NCBI GenBank assembly: GCA_023079485.1
Contig: CM041104.1
Location: 2,419,676 to 2,483,675 of the forward strand
Direction of reading: 5' to 3'
Source: Archilochus colubris
Lineage: Eukaryota; Chordata; Aves; Apodiformes; Trochilidae
Length of the DNA: 64,000 nucleotides
This document shows, piece after piece, positions 1-12,310 of this stretch. Position 1 is the first letter of the stretch. Every line of letters begins with the position of its first letter. The notes beneath the pieces were generated by a model that saw only the letters and a list, made by a program, of their open reading frames with translations, ran no database searches and was not told where the DNA came from. The position numbers were made by a program, and so were the translations under genes.

Positions 1-218
1 AATGTCTTTGGTTGGAAGAGACTCTCAGCATCCTCCAGACCAACACCTCCAGGCCACTAAGCCCTGTCCCTAAGGACCAGGTCCATGAACCATTTGAATA
101 CCTCCAGGGTTGGGAACTCCACCACTGCCCTGGGTGGACTATTCCAATGTCTGACACCCCTATATCCTATGTCTGATATATCCTATATCCAGCCTGAACC
201 TCCCCTGGCATAGAGCAT
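1..218 (-). mobile_element. Old CR1 LINE 3' fragment, cut by the window edge
   Basis: The plus strand reads as the reverse complement of the 3' end of a CR1 non-LTR retrotransposon. It has the 'ggttggaagagact' block, the 'ccagaccaacacctcc' block, 'ctccaccactgccctggg' and 'cctgaacctcccctggca'. The copy is diverged and carries an extra run of related 'tatatcctat' units around 160-190, so it is old. The octamer tail expected at the 3' end lies to the left of the window. Homology fades at about 218, where a short 9-bp stem (212-220 with 224-232, loop cca) begins. No coding frame survives. Confidence 0.85.
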
Positions 219-232
219 TTCCAAAATGCTCT

Positions 233-3200
233 GTGAAACTGAGGTAAGTGTAAGCACATTTTGCCAAACTCCAAGAACTGATGTGCTTTGCTTTGGTTTT
301 ACATTGCTCTGCACTTAACTCCTTATGGCTCTAAAGCAGAAACCTATCTCAAAAATCAGATACCTGTCTATCAGAAACTTATCTAGTGACATGGGGTGGG
401 AACTTCAGAAAAAAAGGCTGCCCCATACCATTTCTAGCACTGAACAGGCTTTATGGGAACCATCAGCAGAACTATTTTTTTCTCAGAGGTGTTGGGATAC
501 TTCCACTCCTTCTCCTGGTAAGACTATTTTAACTGTAGCTATGAATCAAAATTTGTCTTTTGGATGGATGGCTCAATCAGTTGTCCTTTTATCTTTACCC
601 TGTCTACCCAGCTATTCTGCAGATGGCAGGAGAAAGATGTCATCTGGAGGGATGACACTGGCACAATGGGAGGTGACATGAGGGTGGGTGCAGGGCTGTT
701 GCTTACCTGCCCGAACCAGGATCAAGTCAAATGAACAGGGAGGGCACTGAAAGGAGATGAAGAGAAAAGGAAACAGTCTCCTAGGCAGTTTTCTTGGAGG
801 GATGAATTTAGACGAGGAATGATTGACAAATTAGAAGCTCTCTGCACCTAATTTTAATGCGTTCGGATCTTAGGGAGAAGAAATACGTTAAGTTTCAAAT
901 TACCCACTTTTTACCAATCGCTGCCTTCTCTAAAATCAAAATCAACCTAGGCATTTGGTGCTAAATCTTAAAGCAACAAATTGCTTTCTCTGCTACACTG
1001 CCTTCTTTATTTGAAAGTCCAGCTGAGCAAGTTAATTTAAGCAGTGAGCTGGGCCGTGACAGCTGAGCACTTGTTACTGGGGCTTGTTACTCCTGTGAGG
1101 ACAAATCACACTACCAGGTAAACTTAACCTAGACCTGACCTTGGGCCCTAACTCAGAGCAATCTGATGTCCATGAATAACTTTCTATTGACCTAATAGTT
1201 CCTGAAGTAGCTCTGGGGTGACACCAGCAATCAGTGGTGGCCTCACTTGATTCCCCATCCCCAGTGAGCTCCTTTCTCTGACAGCAGCCAGTCCTGCCCC
1301 AGCCCCAGCCCCATCCTACAGCCAGTTTTATGCCTCTGCCCTAAGGGAAGGAAACCTGGTATCTTGGAGGTTGTGCCCACATTCTCTATGGCTACATAAA
1401 TCCATGCTCCCAATGCCAGAGCTTCCAAGGCAGAGGGAAGACCTGAAGTCAGCCCTTAAAGTCCCCTTCAAGCTGGGCTGGTCCACCCTCTGTCTTTGGA
1501 ATTCTTTCCCATGACCTCGGTCCTTGCAGACCTGCTGGCAATATGATGTGTCCATTTTATTTCATGTAAGTGATCTGAAATAGCCACTTCAACAACCCAA
1601 TTTAGTAATGAGACTTATTGAAGCTGCTTATATGAGCTGCTTTGGCTTGCAACACAATTAAATTTGGGGAAACAGAAAATATTCCAGTGAGGCAAGTGGA
1701 TTGGTAATAATATTTGCAGCTTAATGCATAATAAAAATCTGCCATTTAAGGTTTAATATAATATGCAACAGCCCTCAATGACCAGTAAAAACATTATGCA
1801 AATTTTTTAGGAAGTTATTGCCTCTCATAAATGTCAATTTATCAATGGCTTGTAAACAAAGGGCTTTCCTCGTGGTTATGAACCAAAGAAAATGCAGCAA
1901 TGAGCAGGCAGAAATGGGCTGTAGGAGCAGGAGGTCAAGGGAAATCTGTACAGTAGGAATCAGAGTGGGTCTCCCCCCCAGCCAGGGCAGGGAAGCAAGG
2001 CACTATTTGTCCTGTGTGCCACCAGTCTGCATTCAGCCCCCCTCACATCTAAACCTCCACATTTCCTTAAAAATAATGAGGTATTTTGTAAACACGGTGC
2101 CTGCAGTTTACTTTTTTGTTCTTCCTTTTTCCACTTTTAGTATTTGTTAAATAGTTCCAGGTTTTTATTTGTTAACATAAGGGTAAACCCATCCCCACAT
2201 TTATTGTCAGCAAGCTGCTTGTGCTAGCACATGAATCTGATTTACAAAGCATCACACTGCAAGATTCTCAATTAAAGTTCTCAGGGAGTCCTCTGGGGAC
2301 ATCTGCTAGATGACATTGTCACCTCTAGGAGAGAGGGACTTGCATCCATCACTGCAGTGTTCCCTACAGAGCTGGCAGAGAGGCAGAGTCAGCAGGGTTG
2401 GGTCTGCCTGGAGGGCTGGTGGGTGGAGGAATAAAACCACAGCTCAGTTATACAGTGATCCCCAGATTAAATTTTTAAATATTATTACTTTTGGGCAGCG
2501 TGGATAGAGCTGGGCCCCCAAGAGACAAGCCCATCCTATCCAAGTGCCTGGCATTATAATAGGTTTTGAAAAATGTTTTGTCTATTATGGAGCTCTTTTT
2601 ACAGTCGTGTCATCAATTCTGTATGAGAAGATATTTTATTTTAAATGTGCTACCAAGGCATGGAGGCATTTGCATTGTTAATTTCTCAGATGTCAAACAA
2701 ACACCATTATTGCAAAATGAATGCAGCTACCCAGCTGAGAAGCAGATCCATTCACTGCAAATAAGTGAAACTTAAAAAATGAATGAGTTCTGCTGATTGC
2801 AAGTATCATCAGAAATTAATAATGCTCTAGGAATTTTTCAGACAAAAGATAATGAAAGTGTTGTGACTGTTTGTTTCCAGTTGTTCTTCAGCCCTCCCTG
2901 AGGTGCAAGCGTTCATCACAGGCTTCAGCTTTAAAGGTCTTGAAGAAGAGCACTGGGTTCGTTGTCAGGCTGGGGAACTGATCTTTCCAGTGACTTTTGC
3001 TGTGACCCTCAAGTCTTGACAGCTGAGGCAGCTTTGTGTTCCCCTGACCAGCTGGAGTCCAGAGCTGGGCACTCATCTGCCACCAGTGCCTTGTCTGCAC
3101 CAGAGCCTTCTCAGTTTGCAAGTAGCCATGCAAGGCCTGACCCTCTCTTTCAGAATTTCTCTTTTTTATTTCCTCTCACACTGCACCCTTCCTTTTGGCA

Positions 3201-6200
3201 GGTACTTTCTGACCCTCTTTTTCCCATGCCCCTTTTCTCCTTCCCTACTCTACTCCTAGGCCACGATGTTCTTTATGTCTTTGTGTTTGTCATAACAACT
3301 TCAGCTCTTGGAAAATTAGGTGAGGTGAACTTGGGATGTGGCAAATTAAACACAAACAGCTCTAAAATACCATTTTGAAGTATTTGTCTGTGTCTGTGTG
3401 TTCATCTACAAGATGAATCACTTGAGTTATAAAAAGTGTGGAAGAGAAAAATCGAATGGAAATGATAATATGATTACAACCCATAATTCTCACAAATCAA
3501 GCATATCAGATATCTACAAAGAGGTTGTCTGAATGCCTGTGGAGTTTTTTATTATTATTTTATTATTTTAAGCTGATTAAATGACTGATTGTAGGCCCTT
3601 CCATACCTTTCCACACAGCTGCTACTTAAAGTGCAAAGCATCAGGCAGGTATTTGTTTTATGACCATGCAACACTCAAGCCTCCCAGGGCTGAAGGCTGT
3701 GTGCCCTTCTCTGCATCATCTTGTATCAAATATTGAGAAAACACAAGAGACACCTTGATTTACAGATGTGCTTACTGAGGAGCTAATAAACTGGTCTCCA
3801 TGTCAGCCTGTGTTTTATTTATTTATTCAGCCATTGTTTGAAAGCCCTTCCTCTGTGTGTTGAGCAGGCACAGTTAAGGAATTAACATCCCTTTCCTGCA
3901 TTTAATGATAGTATCAAACCCTGTAGCTGAAATACAGCCTTGCAGAATTAGTGAAAAGATTCAGACTTCATGACTTTTATCAGGATATCATAAGACACTA
4001 AGCAAATGCTACTTTAAAATATTCAGGTATGAAGACAAAAGCCACAATAATGAGAAGTTATTGCAAGGAGAATGACTATTAATTGTCAAGGTCATAAATC
4101 TGTGTGTTGGTAGGTTGAACACCTAGAAGAAGTGCATGAAGAAGGTGTTTATTCTTTGGTATTAATTTTTAAGCTGGAAGAATTTATTGCAAGACAACCT
4201 GGCTACTGTTCCAAACAAATGTTCTGAACAAACTGAGTTGCAGATTTATCTGCCTTGCTCACCAGCAATGCTGTGATACTTGGAACAGGCTCCAGTGTGC
4301 AGCAGGAGGAGAGAGACAAGAAAAAACTCTGAGTTCACTTCTTCCAGCAAAGAGGGGCCCCAGCTGTGCCATCAGAAGGTAGAGATGGGCTGAGGGAAAA
4401 CTGGGAATGAGCACTGGGGGAAGCTGGGCTTGCTGGGGTATCACCCATGTGCACAGCATGAGGTCCTCTTGCCAAGGGCAGGAGGTGTCCCCCTGGAAAT
4501 CAGCAGCAGTCCTATCACCAGAGGCTCATGTTCTTCTTCCTGATTTTTATTTATTTATTGATGTGAAGGGTAAAAGGGAGGCTCTGCCCTGCATGGCAGC
4601 AATGGGCTGGCCAGCCCCCAGCCCTTGGGAGGGCTCTGCCCAAATCAGCAGCTCTGCTCTCTAGAAGCCAAGCTGCAGGGCTTTGGGGCTGACTCCAGCA
4701 CTGTCCCTGCACTGATTTAGGAGAGGAGATTGAGCTCAGGCAGCTGAGAAAGAGCCCAGGCTTGGGTGGAACCCATACTAGAAACCAAGGGATTAGTTCA
4801 GAAAATCAGCCAAGTCCTGCCTGCAGTCAGTGTGGGATAGAAGCCCAAACACAGGGCAAGTCCTCTGATGTAATTTGTGAGGTCCTGATTGTTTTGTTTT
4901 TTTTTTTAATTCCACTACTTTTTTGTCCACTCTTTGCCTGCCCCTCACTCAGCTCTGAGCACAGCCTCGTGTCTTCTGCTCCTCACACCAAGCACAACTT
5001 GGTCAGCCTGGTCTGGGCATGCAGGACCATGGGAAGAGGTGAAGCCAGTGAAATCCAAGTGAAAGCCAGGCTCATAGAAGTTCAGCCCCAGCAGCAGCCC
5101 AGTTCTGCAAGTCTCTCTCCATCCTGAGGGTCCAGGAGAAAACAGTTTTCACGTGGGAGACCAGAAAGACTGGGAGCTGCCCCTGACCTGGAGGTCCTCT
5201 GTGTTATGCTGCACCAAAGGCACAAAAGATGAATTTAAAAGCTTAAAGAGTTATTTCAGTTGTGACCTGGACTGGTCATAGACTTATAGAGAGGGAATTT
5301 GTACATCTCTGCTCTGAGCCACTCGATATCATCCTGAGAGGATGTTTGAGTGTCTCTTGTGGAGGGTCCCTGAATAATCCTTTGGATTCACCAAGGGTTT
5401 GTCTTGTCAAAGGCTTGGTTTATATTTGATAACAATCCTTACCTTTCCCTCAAAAGGTTTTGGCTTGCTCAGGTGTGAGCAGGCTTGATATTTGAGATTA
5501 AAAGGAAAAGTCCCCTAATAATGGAGTTCAGGGGTACTCAGAGGAAAAGAAAATGTTCTTGATATGGAGTAATTCAGCTCAGCTACCAGAACTACTCCAG
5601 TTGTGTGAATCATTAAGCATATTCACCCCAGATACTCAGGCATGGCCTGATTCAGTAGAGTGTTCACCCATATGCTTTCCAGAGCAGGGTTCTTGGGGAA
5701 GAATTCGAGGCAGAGAGCAATGGATCTGGCTGAGCACACCCAGGCCAGAGCATCTGCCTAGTGCTCATCTTCTGTTGATTTCAGTAGGGTCAGGATAGGA
5801 GCTATTGGGATTATTCCAGATTTGTTATTTCAGATGAATTTAAAAAAAAAAACAAAACCCAACATCTTTTCATTTGTTTTATTTTGCCATGAAGTCAGTG
5901 GTTTCATCCTGCCAAAAGCTAATGGTAATGAGCTATGCAGTACATACTCATTAACTATGTAATGGGGTCATCCTGACCTGGGCACCAGAACCTGGATGCT
6001 GCACATCGTGTTCATGTGCCATTGCACTAATGGAGCATTTTGGAACCACTCCATTTCAGAGCTGGATCCAGATTTGAAAGCCAGTCTCCAAAAGGTATCT
6101 GCTCATTTAATTCATTTGTGGTAATAACCTCAAATGAGAGGCATTCTTTTCCTCTTAACATAACCATATTATGAAATTCTATTGTGAATGAGACACGTGG

Positions 6201-6304
6201 AGGAAATCTTAATTATTTTTTAAAGCTTTACTTCCTTTCAGACAGACAGATTTAAAAGATACTTTTGCCCTTCTACAAATGAGCCCTTACTGTAGCTCTG
6301 AATA
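233..6304. other. Non-coding unique DNA, no gene recognised
   Basis: About 6 kb of AT-rich unique sequence. Open frames here are under about 140 codons, overlap on both strands and lack convincing splice context or recognisable domains. Minor features are a T run near 4891-4909, a T/A-rich stretch near 3546-3570 and an A run near 5839-5850. A possible conserved block (about 1600-1830) is listed separately. Nothing else could be supported. Confidence 0.6.
1600..1830. other. A/T-rich block with octamer motif, possible conserved non-coding element
   Basis: This stretch is A/T-rich but not simple-sequence. It contains TAAT-type homeodomain cores, 'taatgcataat' near 1723 and an ATGCAAAT octamer (POU-factor site) near 1796-1803. 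Such dense A/T motif mixtures are typical of vertebrate developmental enhancers, but A/T-rich neutral DNA can look the same. Conservation cannot be assessed from one sequence, so this is inference only. Confidence 0.2.
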
Positions 6305-6337
6305 GACTCTCCCAAGTCTATTAGACTTAGGAGAGTC
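6305..6337. repeat. Near-perfect 33-bp palindrome
   Basis: The sequence from 'gactctcc' to 'ggagagtc' is almost its own reverse complement, with one mismatched pair besides the centre. Related 'tagacttag' and 'ctattag' units continue to about 6367, so the palindrome sits in a small cluster of repeated units. It could form a hairpin. No function is evident. Confidence 0.6.
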
Positions 6338-6482
6338 AATAGACTTAGGTCTATTAGTTTTATTAGACCCCAAAACCACACAGTCTTGCTGGGAAAAACT
6401 AAAACAAAGAACAAACAAAGAACAAAGCCTCCAATCAGACTCATGTATTTCACTGCTTTTTGGTAGCTAAAAAAAATACACT

Positions 6483-6546
6483 TTGATAGAATTGATAGAA
6501 TATATCAATATATATATATCAATATATTTTAAATTGATAGAATATA
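6483..6546. repeat. AT-rich repeat with 'ttgatagaat' units
   Basis: The motif 'ttgatagaat' occurs three times (near 6483, 6491 and 6534) around an alternating TA tract (about 6509-6528). It is a low-complexity, slippage-prone repeat. Confidence 0.7.
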
Positions 6547-7878
6547 GCTCTATATCCTCATAAAGGATTTTTTTAAATTAAAAAAAAATTGGTTTTTTTG
6601 GTTTTTTTACCCCACCTACAGTAGTAACAGTTGTAACTTGACATGTTTGATAGTGCCTAACACCACTCAGGAGACAACAGAACGTGACAGGAACTCGAAC
6701 CAGAGTAATTTATTGACTCTCTTCTGTTGTTCCATAACCCAACAAATCCCTGGGGGCTGTACTGTACAGGAACTGCTCCTCAGGTGTCTTCTCCCCCTGC
6801 CTGGGCAGATGGGCAGTTTCACCTTCTCAAGGGCCAGCTGCTAGGTGTTCACATGCAGCCAGTTCAGAAAAAACCCAAATATTTCCCTTGTAGTAGACAA
6901 TTCTTGGCCACACTTACATGTGTTTTACCACCAAGGGCAACCAGTCTGATATGATATGTGGGGACTTCTGTCTCAGGCTTCCTAAAATACTGACACACTG
7001 CTTCACCTTCATGCTGCTCTAGATGTTGCTCAGTTTCAAGAGAAAAATGCTCCTGGATCCTCCAGTTTTATCTAGAATTAGATTGGCAGGGATAGTAAAA
7101 CGTCCTGATGGCCTTAATTTTCCAACAATTTTGTAACCAATTCACCTAGCACATTTTTTTGGCTAACTTGTTAAGCTACTGGGAGTCACCAGAAGATGCA
7201 TAGTGAAGGTGGGATGTTTGTAGCTGGATGGACTTCTCAGCCTGCTCCTTAGCAATCCCACCAGCAGTTCTGCAGTTCAACACTTGAATTAGAGCAAGTT
7301 CTGGCAAGGAGACCTCAGGTGAGCTGTGGGGTTTGGCTTCTCTGCTGCTGCCTGTTTGATCCTTCTCTTCAGGGAAAGGTGGGACAGCACTTTCACTCCC
7401 TGAGATGTTCAGGGGTTGCTGATGTGGAGTCTTCTAAAGGTCTCTGGAATCCTGGAAGCTGCTAATGAACCAGTAGCTGATTGTCCTCCTGTCACAAACT
7501 CCATTTCTCACACCAAGGAGCCATTATCTGGTCTCAAGCCCTCCCAGAGCAGCTTCACAACCAGACTGAAAGAACTGCTCAAGTCAGTTTTGTGTGGCCA
7601 TTCTGCTTCACAGGCCTGGGGATATCAAAGAATTGGACTTGAGAAGTCCCTAAATCATTCTTGGGGAAAAAAAAGACCAAAAAGGGAAGACATCTGCTGT
7701 TGTACAGGCACTATCTTGAGGTGTGACTGCATTGGACACTTGGGGTGCAGTCTGTGTTCTGCTAAAGCATTGCCCACCAGCACTGCTCATTAGGTGTAAG
7801 TTTCATATTTATAGTTCACAGTTAAATTTAATATTGCTATTCAATACATATTTCTGCTGCTTCTGTTTAGATTGGAAC

Positions 7879-7896
7879 GGGGGGGGGGGAGGGGGG
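7879..7896 (+). repeat. Poly-G tract
   Basis: Eleven G (7879-7889), one A, then six G (7891-7896). It is a homopurine run able to form a G-quadruplex on the plus strand and is prone to slippage or sequencing error. Confidence 0.85.
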
Positions 7897-8401
7897 AGAA
7901 AGGCTCCTGGTTTTCCTGGTGAGGAAATCTCAGCTGCAACTCTGCATATGCAAAGGAGCTGCCTCTGACAGCAAGGAGGGGGCTTCCTCATTCATGCTCT
8001 GTGCTGTGCATTAGCTGCTCTCTCCAGAGACCCAGAGTAAGTGCTACATCTCTGTAAGTACTACTCCCAGTGGAAAAGTGCTTTTTCTTCCTCTTATCCA
8101 GCTCCCTATCATTTACCATTAGCACTAAAGACATTGTTTGGTACAGTGCCTCAGCAAAGCCCAGGGATGGGTTAGGAGGAGCTGGGGCAGCTCTGCACTG
8201 TGCCCCTTCTTCTCTTTCTCTCTATCTGGAGACCCTGTTCTTAGGCTTGTGCTGCCAGAGGGCTTTCTGCATTTATTTGCTAGATATAAATTCACCTAGC
8301 CAAGGGGAAGGTGAGGTAGAGGGATGGGATAGGAGACAGAGCATTTTCAGCTGGGATTCCAGTGATACAAAGGCACAGGCATGTGATTATAATCCAGGGG
8401 A

Positions 8402-8423
8402 TTTTTTTTATTATTATTATTTT
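8402..8423. repeat. T-run plus (ATT)n short microsatellite
   Basis: A T run followed by about four ATT units. It is a simple repeat with no other content. Confidence 0.7.
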
Positions 8424-11358
8424 AAAAGGGCTTGAAAGGTTAATGCAGCCTGGAAAAATCAATAGTAACTCATCACAGGCAAAATCTGCTGGAACTTAAA
8501 ATCCCACTGGGGGGGACAAAGCAAAATCTGGCAGTCTGCAGCAGGGCTAATGAGCCTGTGATTAAAACTGAGGACTGGATGTGTCCTTCTCTTACAAACT
8601 TCCTGGGAGAACAGTCTCATCAGAGTCCCTGATCCTGAAAATAATTTAGGCACCTTTAAAATAGTAAAAATTAGGTCATTTAGTCTTCTAAATATGACCT
8701 GTGTATCATGGTTCCTCTTATCTCTCTGCCTCAGTTTCCCCTCTCTAAAATGCTTAAGTTTCCTTTTTCTTTTTGTTGAATCTCTTTGTCTTCTTCAGAC
8801 TGTATCCTGGGGAAAGGGAGAGAGGTTTTCCTGTCTGGATACACAGTGCTTTGCCCAGGAGCCTCTTGGTCTTGCCAAGCACCTCAAACTTCTGCTCTTA
8901 ACAGAAATAATCAGGGAAGAACTTTGGGCTGAAATATTCTTGAGGGGCAAAAATCAAGTAAAAAAAGGAACAGATTTCCAAGAGAGAAGGCTGTAAATGA
9001 GTCCCTTAAAATCTCATCAGGAAAAGCATGCTGTAAAGGATGACCTTGAACTGGTGGGAGATGAAGTTGTGTTGCAAGGTGTTTTGAATGGGAGTCTTTG
9101 GGTGCCCAGGTTGCTAGGAAGTTACATGAGCTGGTGAGATTCTCTCTTCCAAGAAGTCACCTGAAAAGAAAAAGCAATTTAAAACCACTGGATAACCTTT
9201 TAATTTTAGTGAATGCAAAAATCAAGACAGAAACAAGGTTGAGGAGCATTTCTGGCACAATACCTTTGCAAGGTCTTGCTCAGAAGGAGAGAATAAAACT
9301 GTGCATATGTTGAGAGTTATTCTAATAATATTTATCAGAAGGAAAAAACCTTCACAAAAGCAGCTGCCTGGGCTGAATCACAATGTGTCAACATCCTACT
9401 GCCTGTGATCTACATCAGATCTAAAAGATTTGGCAAGAAATTTGGATCAGAGCAATTACCTGTGTGGCTATTTGTTAAGCATTGTCTAAAGCACAGCACT
9501 TGGAGAAATTGAACTGTCAGAAGCTAATACAGGAATAATAAGAGGACATTTCATCTCCATTGGACACCAGAGAAGAATAGCAGGTAATTCTGAATGGGGA
9601 AAAAAAATAAATTGAATAGGTATTTCTCTTTAGTTTTTGTTAAAGGACTATAACATGAATAATGAATATTTTAAGGAGAGAAGACTGGGCCTTCAATTTT
9701 TTTTCAATAATGTTAGTGTTGTATATACTGGTTTGAATAAAATACATTTCATAAAACACCTACACACATATCTGCAATGCATTATGGATGGCCCCTCTTG
9801 AGAAATCTTACATTGCTTTCAATTTTGACACAGTGATATAGTAATAACAGAAAATTCAGGCATAATATTCAGACTGCATCCTTTCTCCCCCTTCATTATT
9901 TTGTGCCACACTGGGTGAGCACAGATGTGCTTTCCTGATGCTTCCTTAGGCAGCTTGCCTGGAGCTGCAGGACTCTCAGGAGGTGGCAGGAAGGTTCTGT
10001 CCTGTGCTTTGTGGGCTGAGCACGGAGGATGGAGCAGGGTTTTTCACCAGGAGACTCCCAAAGGAATGGAGATCCTGCACAGAAAGAGGCCACCAAGGCT
10101 GGAGGAGCAGCTGCCACCAAAGCAGAGGGACACAGAGGGCTTGGTTATAAGTGAAATGGTGCAGCCCAAAAGGTGTCTGGGAGTGATGGAGAACACTTGG
10201 GTGCTTGGGTGGCATCTGAAGGAGTTCACCACATGTGTGGGAGAGGAGACAGTAGAACCATCAAGAAGGCAGCAGGGAGAAAGCTGTCAGGGAGCTAAAG
10301 GCAGAGTTGGAAGGAGTTTTCCCACGCTGTGCTAAAGGAACCAGTTCCTGGTGGGGCAAGATGGTCTGGAAATAACATGGGGCAATACCACTGGGTGATC
10401 AAAGGCCAGCATGAAACTCTGAGGTGTCTTCACCCTCCAACCTTGCCTGCCCACTGCTGTCAGTCCCATCAAACCTTTCACTGAGCCTCAGACTGCTGGG
10501 GGATGCTGGTTGCCTGCCCAGGAGTTGGTTACTGTCCTGATGGGGCAGTGAAAATGGAGCCAGGGTGTGAGTGGGGGCCAGAAGCTCTGGACAAGGCTCT
10601 GCATGTCAGTGGCCACTTGGTACCCAGCAAGAGGCTGAGAAGTGCTGAGGGTGATGTGGTTCATTGCAATCAGGGATTTTGCATTGCAATCAATTCCCCA
10701 GTAAACCACTGCTCACATGCTCAGGTGGGGGCTGCTCCTGGAGCAGAACCACAGGGACCTCAACCTGCCAGGTCTGCTTGGCCAAAAGGACCCACAGACC
10801 CTCTCCTTTTGCAGGTGACTTCACCCCATGTGCCCTTCTTGATAAATCAAGGTTTTATTTCCAGTCAGGGAACATACTGGGGCTCTTCTCTGGGGTGGGG
10901 GAGGGCTCTTGTATCAGCAGCAGGGCAGATGCATTTGGCTTCCCACCACACATGCACAGCCTAATTTCTAGGCAGCCCAATAATGAGGGAAATTGTGAAA
11001 TGCTGTGGGAAACAACCAGGCTTTTGAGCTAAAAAGGACTAAGTTATGGATGAACAAATGGTAAATCAGGCAGAGCTGTCTCTGAATAGCTTTGAGCAGC
11101 AAGAGGGCAGTGAGACACAAGGATAAGGTGCTAAAGACAGTGCTCAGTTCCATCTTCTGCTGTTGGCCCTGGGCTGTGAGACCTGCAGGTGCTGGTACTG
11201 GAACCACCCAGAGGCTCAGACTTACTGCTTGATGTTGGGTTCTGAAATCCCAGAGAGGAAAAACTCCAGCTTCCCCCAGCTTTGCAGACATTATTTTTCA
11301 GCATCTTTTCCAAGTCTTGAGAGGTCCTCACTTGCTTAATCTCCAAGCATATAATGGA

Positions 11359-11519
11359 TCATAAGTATTTCAAAGTAAAAAAGGCTAAATACACCATCCA
11401 GCAGACCAAAATAGCAAAAATAGCCATCATCATAGTCACAGTCCCTGAGAACCACACCACAGAAATTGGGAACAAACTGTACCTGCAGACTAACATCCAG
11501 AGGTAAAGCATGATGTTGC
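11359..11519 (-). other. Weak terminal-exon candidate, hydrophobic (membrane-like) frame
   Basis: On the minus strand, an acceptor-like 'attcttgtag' is followed at 11519 by an open frame of about 53 codons ending in TGA at 11361-11359. The predicted peptide is very hydrophobic. It has two possible membrane spans and an N-x-M ... W ... C-R ... P pattern that loosely recalls the C-terminal part of TLC-domain membrane proteins. Against it, the other minus frame and a plus-strand frame are also open here, T-rich DNA gives hydrophobic peptides by default, and no upstream exon was recognised. It may be a relic, a real exon or chance. Confidence 0.15.
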
Positions 11520-11932
11520 CTACAAGAATTAGCAATCACAACATTATGTTCTGTCCCATTAGTGACAGCCATGCCTGAGCCACCCACCAGGTAAAATTGC
11601 AGGGTTAAGCTCAGAAGTGGAGAGCAGCTGATGAGCTGAGTGCCCCAGGAGCTGTGCTGCACAGAGGGGGAGCAAGGCTGGGGATGGGAACAGCAGCCCC
11701 ACACCCAGCCCCACACCCAGAGTGCTGAAAGAACAATATTGCTGAAAGAATTAGGCAGGAAACCTCTCCTGCTGACAGGGCTGGGGGGAAAGTTGGGAAA
11801 AGGAAGGTGCTTTGAAGTGCAAGAATGAAGGTGGCTGGGAGTGGTTGGAACCCTTTGATTTGCCTTTGACACATGCAGAATATGAGACTGTCAAGACTCA
11901 AGAGCTGGTTTGGGACCTCTAAGCATCTCCAG

Positions 11933-12310
11933 GGTGTAGTGAGACAGGACCAGGTGCCCTGAGTTATTGATGAGTGGGTGTGGGTTCACCTGTGTCTGGC
12001 CCAGATGTAGCGGGAGGAGCCCTTCTTGCTCCTAGGGCTGATCCTGAGGCCTTGGGGTTTAGCCCATTCCTGGATGATGTCCTAGGGCTGTTCCTGGGGC
12101 TCCGGGATCTACCCCTTCTTGCCTGCTCCTGGGGCTCCTCGAGCTGTGAGCTTCTCCATCCTCACTGAAGAGTGAGAGCTCTCTCCATGGGTGTCAGCTG
12201 CTCTCTTATTGCCCCCTGCTCCTGCACATGCTCAGGAGGGAGGCCAGACACAGGTGAACCCACACCCACTCATCAATAACTCAGGGCACCTGGTCCTGTC
12301 TCACTACACC
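11933..12310. repeat. Inverted-repeat (foldback/MITE-like) element with identical 69-bp arms
   Basis: Bases 11933-12001 are the exact reverse complement of 12242-12310: 69 of 69 positions match, checked base by base. The arms flank a 240-bp spacer (12002-12241). They begin ggtgtagtgagacagg, which does not match common hAT, mariner, piggyBac or Harbinger termini as I know them. A weak 4-bp duplication (cagg at 11930-11933 and 12310-12313) could be a target-site duplication if the element is taken as 11934-12309. The spacer is G/C-richer than its surroundings. It carries internally repeated units ('cctagggctg' twice, 'cttcttgc' twice, 'tcctggggctcc' twice) and no coding frame of note. Perfect arm identity implies a recent origin or ongoing homogenisation. 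Transcription from either strand would give a 69-bp hairpin stem. Confidence 0.8.

Larger units (their letters stand above)
6547..11358. other. Non-coding unique DNA, no gene recognised
   Basis: Unique sequence between the AT repeat and the exon candidate. Open frames such as 10503-10964 (plus) and those on the opposite strand over the same bases have no recognisable domain. Apart from the poly-G and (ATT)n tracts, nothing could be supported. Confidence 0.6.

Noticed and set aside
11336..11872. 178-codon minus frame
   Set aside because: Composition varies along its length, it spans the acceptor-like site, and other frames over the same bases are equally open.
11933..12310. hAT or mariner assignment for the inverted-repeat element
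   Set aside because: No 8-bp or TA target duplication, and the arm ends do not fit those families.
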